This document shows positions 14,744 to 17,407 of a stretch of 17,407 bases of DNA, piece after piece (position 1 is the first letter of the stretch; each line of letters starts with the position of its first letter). Source of the DNA: Betaproteobacteria bacterium. GTDB lineage: Bacteria > Pseudomonadota > Gammaproteobacteria > Burkholderiales > SG8-39. The translations under genes were made by a program, and so were the position numbers. The notes below the pieces were generated by a model. The model was given only the letters and a program-made list of their open reading frames with translations. It was not told where the DNA came from and searched no databases. The DNA lies in NCBI GenBank assembly GCA_011391295.1, contig JAABQT010000009.1:1-17407 (forward strand). The letters run 5' to 3'.

Positions 14744-14980
14744 ATGTATGCGATTGTCTACAAGTCCGACGGCATCCCGGTCTGTCGGCAGGTAGCAGGA
14801 GTCAACCCCGACCCCGTGGTGACCTGGAATACCGAGGCGCAGGCGAAAGCGTTCATCGCGGCCAAGAGCGGCGACCAGGATTTTCAGGCGGTTGCCCTGA
14901 CCGATGCAGTGATGGACAAGATGGCCGTGTCGATGGGCTGCCCGGTCGAGTCGATCACCTTCGACCCCTATCCGGTCTAG
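14744..14980 (+). CDS. Small protein of unknown function (78 aa)
   Basis: I do not recognise this protein. It begins MYAIVYKSDGIPVCRQ, has no signal peptide or membrane helix, and is mildly acidic. It contains two cysteines (Cys14, Cys66) and ends in FDPYPV. The alternation of short hydrophobic strands and a helix (about 30-41, EAQAKAFIAAKS) suggests a compact alpha/beta fold, but this is only an impression. Gene status is well supported by GGAGGGG four bases before the ATG at 14744 and by a good upstream promoter. It is divergent from rpfF and convergent with the kinase gene, with eight bases between the stops, so it is its own transcript. A role in the DSF system is not shown. Confidence 0.78.
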   Translation: MYAIVYKSDGIPVCRQVAGVNPDPVVTWNTEAQAKAFIAAKSGDQDFQAVALTDAVMDKMAVSMGCPVESITFDPYPV

Positions 14981-14988
14981 CGCGCCGC

Positions 14989-15621
14989 TCAGCCCAGGTT
15001 GAAGTACTCGCGCCGGCTCTTCATGGCGCGCATGCGCGCCACCAGCAGGTCGAAATCGGCGTCGCGCTCCGCGAAGTTCAGATTCTCCGAATTCACCATC
15101 AGCACCGGCGAGGCCGCGTAGTGGTAGAAGAAGCGCGCATAGCCTTCGGCAAGTAGCGCGAGGTAGTCCTCGCCGATGCCGCGCTCGTAGTCCGTGCCGC
15201 GGCGCCGGACGCGCTCGATGAGCACTTGCGGTTGCGCCTGCAGGTAGATCACCAGGTCGGGCACGGGCGCCTGCGGCCGCAGCGCCTCGTAGATGCGCTG
15301 GTACAGCGCCAGTTCGTCGCCGCTGAGCGTGATGCGCGCGAACAGCGGGTCCTTGTCGATGAGGAAATCCGCAACCGTGGCGCGCGCGAACATGTCGGGC
15401 TGCGCCAGCGGCTCGAGCTGGCGCGCGCGCTGGAACAGGAAGAACAGCTGAGTGGGCAGCGCAAAGCGCGCCATGTCCTGATAGAAACGCGCGAGGAACG
15501 GATTCTCCCCGGGCTGCTCGAGCAGCAGGTCCGCGCCCAGGCGCGCGGCGAGGCGGCGCGCGAGGCTGGTCTTGCCCGAGCCGATCGGGCCCTCCACCGC
15601 GATATAGCGCAGGCGCTCCAT
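14989..15621 (-). CDS. Deoxynucleoside kinase (dAK/dGK/dCK family)
   Basis: ATP-dependent salvage kinase phosphorylating deoxynucleosides, 210 residues, the usual size of the PF01712 family. The P-loop GPIGSGKTS lies at 11-19. DLVIYLQAQPQVLIERV (about 142-158) followed by RRRGTDYERGI forms the lid region with arginines, and the C-terminus is rich in acidic and basic residues. Which base it prefers cannot be read from the sequence. The ATG at 15621 follows the folK stop after a single base. In many betaproteobacteria this kinase follows folK and precedes panB; here panB is not next, and a convergent small gene follows instead. Confidence 0.92.
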   Translation of the reverse strand: MERLRYIAVEGPIGSGKTSLARRLAARLGADLLLEQPGENPFLARFYQDMARFALPTQLFFLFQRARQLEPLAQPDMFARATVADFLIDKDPLFARITLSGDELALYQRIYEALRPQAPVPDLVIYLQAQPQVLIERVRRRGTDYERGIGEDYLALLAEGYARFFYHYAASPVLMVNSENLNFAERDADFDLLVARMRAMKSRREYFNLG

Positions 15622-15622
15622 T

Positions 15623-16102
15623 TCAATCCAGGCGCGTCACACGCTGGCCGGCGCAGGCCGCGGCCAGCGCGCGCGCCGCGCCATGGCCCGGCACCTCCAG
15701 CAGCGGATCGAGCTCCAGCAACGGGATGAGCACGAAGGCGCGCAGGTGCATGCGCGGATGCGGCAGGGTCAGCATGGCCGAGCCGAAGCTCGCCTCGCCG
15801 TAGAGCAGCAGGTCCAGGTCGAGCGTGCGCGGCGCGTTGGCGGAGGGCCGCTCGCGGCCGTGGCGCGCCTCGATGTCCTGCAGCGCGGCGAGCAGCTGCG
15901 CGGCGGACAGATCGGTGTCCACGCCGGCTACGGCATTCACGTAGTCGGGCTGCCCGGGAGCGTCGAGCGGTGCGCTGCGGTACAACCCCGAGCGCGCTTC
16001 GAGCCGCGTCTCGGGCAGCTGCGCGAGCTCCTCGAAAGCCTGCCGGACGTGGGCGCGTGCGTCGCCCTGGTTGGAACCGATGCCGATGTAGGCGGTGCTC
16101 AC
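15623..16102 (-). CDS. folK: 6-hydroxymethyl-7,8-dihydropterin pyrophosphokinase
   Basis: Transfers pyrophosphate from ATP to 6-hydroxymethyl-dihydropterin in folate synthesis. It has 159 residues, exactly the E. coli length. The N-terminal AYIGIGSNQGD (4-14), the PDYVNAV segment (52-58) and the signature RTLDLDLLLYG (92-102) are present. Asp95 and Asp97 are the magnesium ligands, at the same numbers as in E. coli. PHPRMHLRAFVLIPLLEL (about 114-131) is the other family signature. The start is GTG at 16102, overlapping the pcnB stop as GTGA, so translation is coupled. Confidence 0.97.
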   Translation of the reverse strand: MSTAYIGIGSNQGDARAHVRQAFEELAQLPETRLEARSGLYRSAPLDAPGQPDYVNAVAGVDTDLSAAQLLAALQDIEARHGRERPSANAPRTLDLDLLLYGEASFGSAMLTLPHPRMHLRAFVLIPLLELDPLLEVPGHGAARALAAACAGQRVTRLD

Positions 16103-17407
16103 GCCTGTTCGGGACCCGGCTCCGCGCCTTCGTTGCGCTTGCGCCGCCGCCGGCGTTTCTTGCGCGGGCCGCTATCGGGCAGCAGCATCGCCTGGCGGGT
16201 CTCGGCGTCGGCCTGCTGGAACGCACGCCACCAGGCTTCCAGCTCGGGATTCACCTCGCCGCTCGCCGCACGGATCTCGAGGAAGTCGTAGCCCATGCGA
16301 AAACGCGGCGCCTCGAGCAAACGGTAGGGACGCTGCGCGCCGCGGTGCTCGAACCGGGGCTGCATCGCCCAGACTTCGCGCATGGTGGCGGTGAGCTTGC
16401 GTGTCAGCGCCAGTTTCTCGCACTGCGTGTCGAGCACGCGGTCCATCGCCGCTTCCAGCGCCGGCAGCGGGCGCTCGCCCTTGGCCTGGCGCGCTTTCGA
16501 GGCCGCCAGCACCTCGTGCCACAGCAGGGCGGCGAACAGAAACGCCGGCGACACCGGCCGTTCGGTGCGCACGCGCTCGTCGGTCTGCGCCAGCGCCAGC
16601 GTGACGAAGCGCTCGCCCAGCGGCTGCTCGAGGATCACGTCGAGCAGCGGCAGCACGCCCTTGGACAGGCCTTCCTCGCGCAGCTGGCGCACGCAGGCGC
16701 TGGCGTGCCCGGACATGAGCAGCTTGAGCATCTCGTCGAACACGCGCGCCGGCGGCACGTGTTCGATCAGTGGCGCGAGCTTGCGGATCGGCGCGCGCGT
16801 ACCCGCCTCGATGCTCAGGCCGAGCTTGGCCGCCAGCCTGACCGCGCGCAGCATGCGCACCGGGTCCTCGCGAAAGCGCGTCGCCGGATCGCCGATCATG
16901 CGCAGCACGCGCCGCTTGAGGTCGGCGAGCCCGCCGTGGTTGTCGATGATCTGCTCGGTGGCCGGGTCGAAATACAGCGCATTGATGGTGAAATCGCGCC
17001 GGCGCGCGTCCTCTTCCTGCGTGCCGAACACGTTGTCGCGCAGCACGCGGCCGTGCTCGTCTTTTTCCGCGGTGTTGGCGTCGGCCGCGCGAAACGTCGA
17101 AACTTCCACCGTCTCCTGGCCGAGCATCACGTGCACCAGCCGGAAGCGCCGGCCGATGATCAGCGCGCGCCGGAACAGCGGCTTGACCTGCTCCGGGCGC
17201 GCGTCGGTGGCGATGTCGTAGTCCTTGGGCACGATCTCGAGCAGCAGGTCGCGCACCGCGCCGCCCACCACGTAGGCGGCGTGGCCGGCATCGCGCAGCA
17301 CGTCGCAGACTTTGAGCGCGCTGTGACTGAGCGCCTCGCGCCGCAGGCTGTGGCGCTCGCGCGGCACGAGCAGCGCTGCGTGGGCGGACAGCCCGAATAC
17401 GCGGCGA
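16099..17407 (-). CDS. pcnB: Poly(A) polymerase I, 5' end beyond the window
   Basis: Adds 3' poly(A) tails that promote RNA decay. Visible features are the class II nucleotidyltransferase head with VVGGAVRDLLL and the catalytic pair in KDYDIATDA, GRRFRLVHVM, DNVFGTQEEDARRRDFTINALYFD, RFREDPVRMLRAVRLAAKLG, and a basic C-terminal tail (KKRRRRRKR) as in PcnB. tRNA nucleotidyltransferase is less likely because of this tail and the EEDARRRDFTIN form. The frame stays open to the window edge, and the 13 codons upstream of the GTG at 17367 (ending AALL before VPRERH) read as protein. E. coli PcnB also has extra residues before its IPREQH, so the GTG is unlikely to be the true start. First gene of pcnB-folK-kinase here. 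Confidence 0.95.
   Translation of the reverse strand, partial: RRVFGLSAHAALLVPRERHSLRREALSHSALKVCDVLRDAGHAAYVVGGAVRDLLLEIVPKDYDIATDARPEQVKPLFRRALIIGRRFRLVHVMLGQETVEVSTFRAADANTAEKDEHGRVLRDNVFGTQEEDARRRDFTINALYFDPATEQIIDNHGGLADLKRRVLRMIGDPATRFREDPVRMLRAVRLAAKLGLSIEAGTRAPIRKLAPLIEHVPPARVFDEMLKLLMSGHASACVRQLREEGLSKGVLPLLDVILEQPLGERFVTLALAQTDERVRTERPVSPAFLFAALLWHEVLAASKARQAKGERPLPALEAAMDRVLDTQCEKLALTRKLTATMREVWAMQPRFEHRGAQRPYRLLEAPRFRMGYDFLEIRAASGEVNPELEAWWRAFQQADAETRQAMLLPDSGPRKKRRRRRKRNEGAEPGPEQA

Noticed and set aside
5327..14980. Genomic island integrated at tRNA-Leu
   Set aside because: The cluster lies next to the tRNA 3' end, but I see no integrase, no repeated tRNA 3' end on the far side and no obvious change in base composition.
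17365..17367. GTG as the pcnB start codon
   Set aside because: The frame remains open to the window edge and the E. coli protein has extra residues upstream of the equivalent position, so the gene is better treated as partial.

Overview
The window is GC-rich and densely coded. It looks like a chromosome segment of a betaproteobacterium. The evidence is the gene order queA-tgt-yajC-secD-secF on one side and pcnB-folK-deoxynucleoside kinase on the other, together with the protein sequences. The genus cannot be told from the sequence alone.

Left block (1-5288, minus strand): a tight operon queA, tgt, yajC, secD, secF. It covers the last steps of queuosine tRNA modification and the SecDF-YajC accessory part of the Sec translocon. 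A tRNA-Leu(CAA) gene (5327-5413) points the other way. Between the two lies a perfect inverted repeat that places a TATAAT box on each strand. Just downstream of the secF stop, at the window edge, sits a short tandem repeat of GGGGTCAGACCC.

Central block (5467-14980): the interesting region. It holds all three core parts of a Xanthomonas-type diffusible signal factor (DSF) quorum-sensing system. These are an RpfG-like receiver/HD-GYP phosphodiesterase, an RpfC-like membrane hybrid histidine kinase (ATGA overlap with rpfG), and an RpfF-like crotonase-fold DSF synthase about 2.7 kb downstream of rpfC on the opposite strand. A PAS-GAF-GGDEF diguanylate cyclase is divergent from rpfG, so enzymes that make and break cyclic di-GMP share one intergenic region. 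Between rpfC and rpfF lie an alpha/beta hydrolase (COG4757-like), a membrane fatty-acid hydroxylase/sterol desaturase family protein, and a haem-oxygenase-like putative diiron enzyme. These could act on lipids or on the signal itself. That is a hypothesis, not something the sequence shows. The RpfC homologue carries an extra degenerate receiver domain. The rpfF leader contains a terminator-like hairpin inside a short ORF that overlaps the rpfF start codon. Upstream of that lie nested inverted repeats, then a divergent 78-codon gene of unknown function. No rpfB-like acyl-CoA ligase is present in the window.

Right block (14989-17407, minus strand): a deoxynucleoside kinase, folK and pcnB in a compact operon. 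The 5' end of pcnB is cut by the window edge.

Likely working model: RpfF makes a cis-2-unsaturated fatty acid signal. RpfC senses it and phosphorylates RpfG through its receiver and HPt domains. RpfG then lowers cyclic di-GMP, opposed by the neighbouring cyclase.
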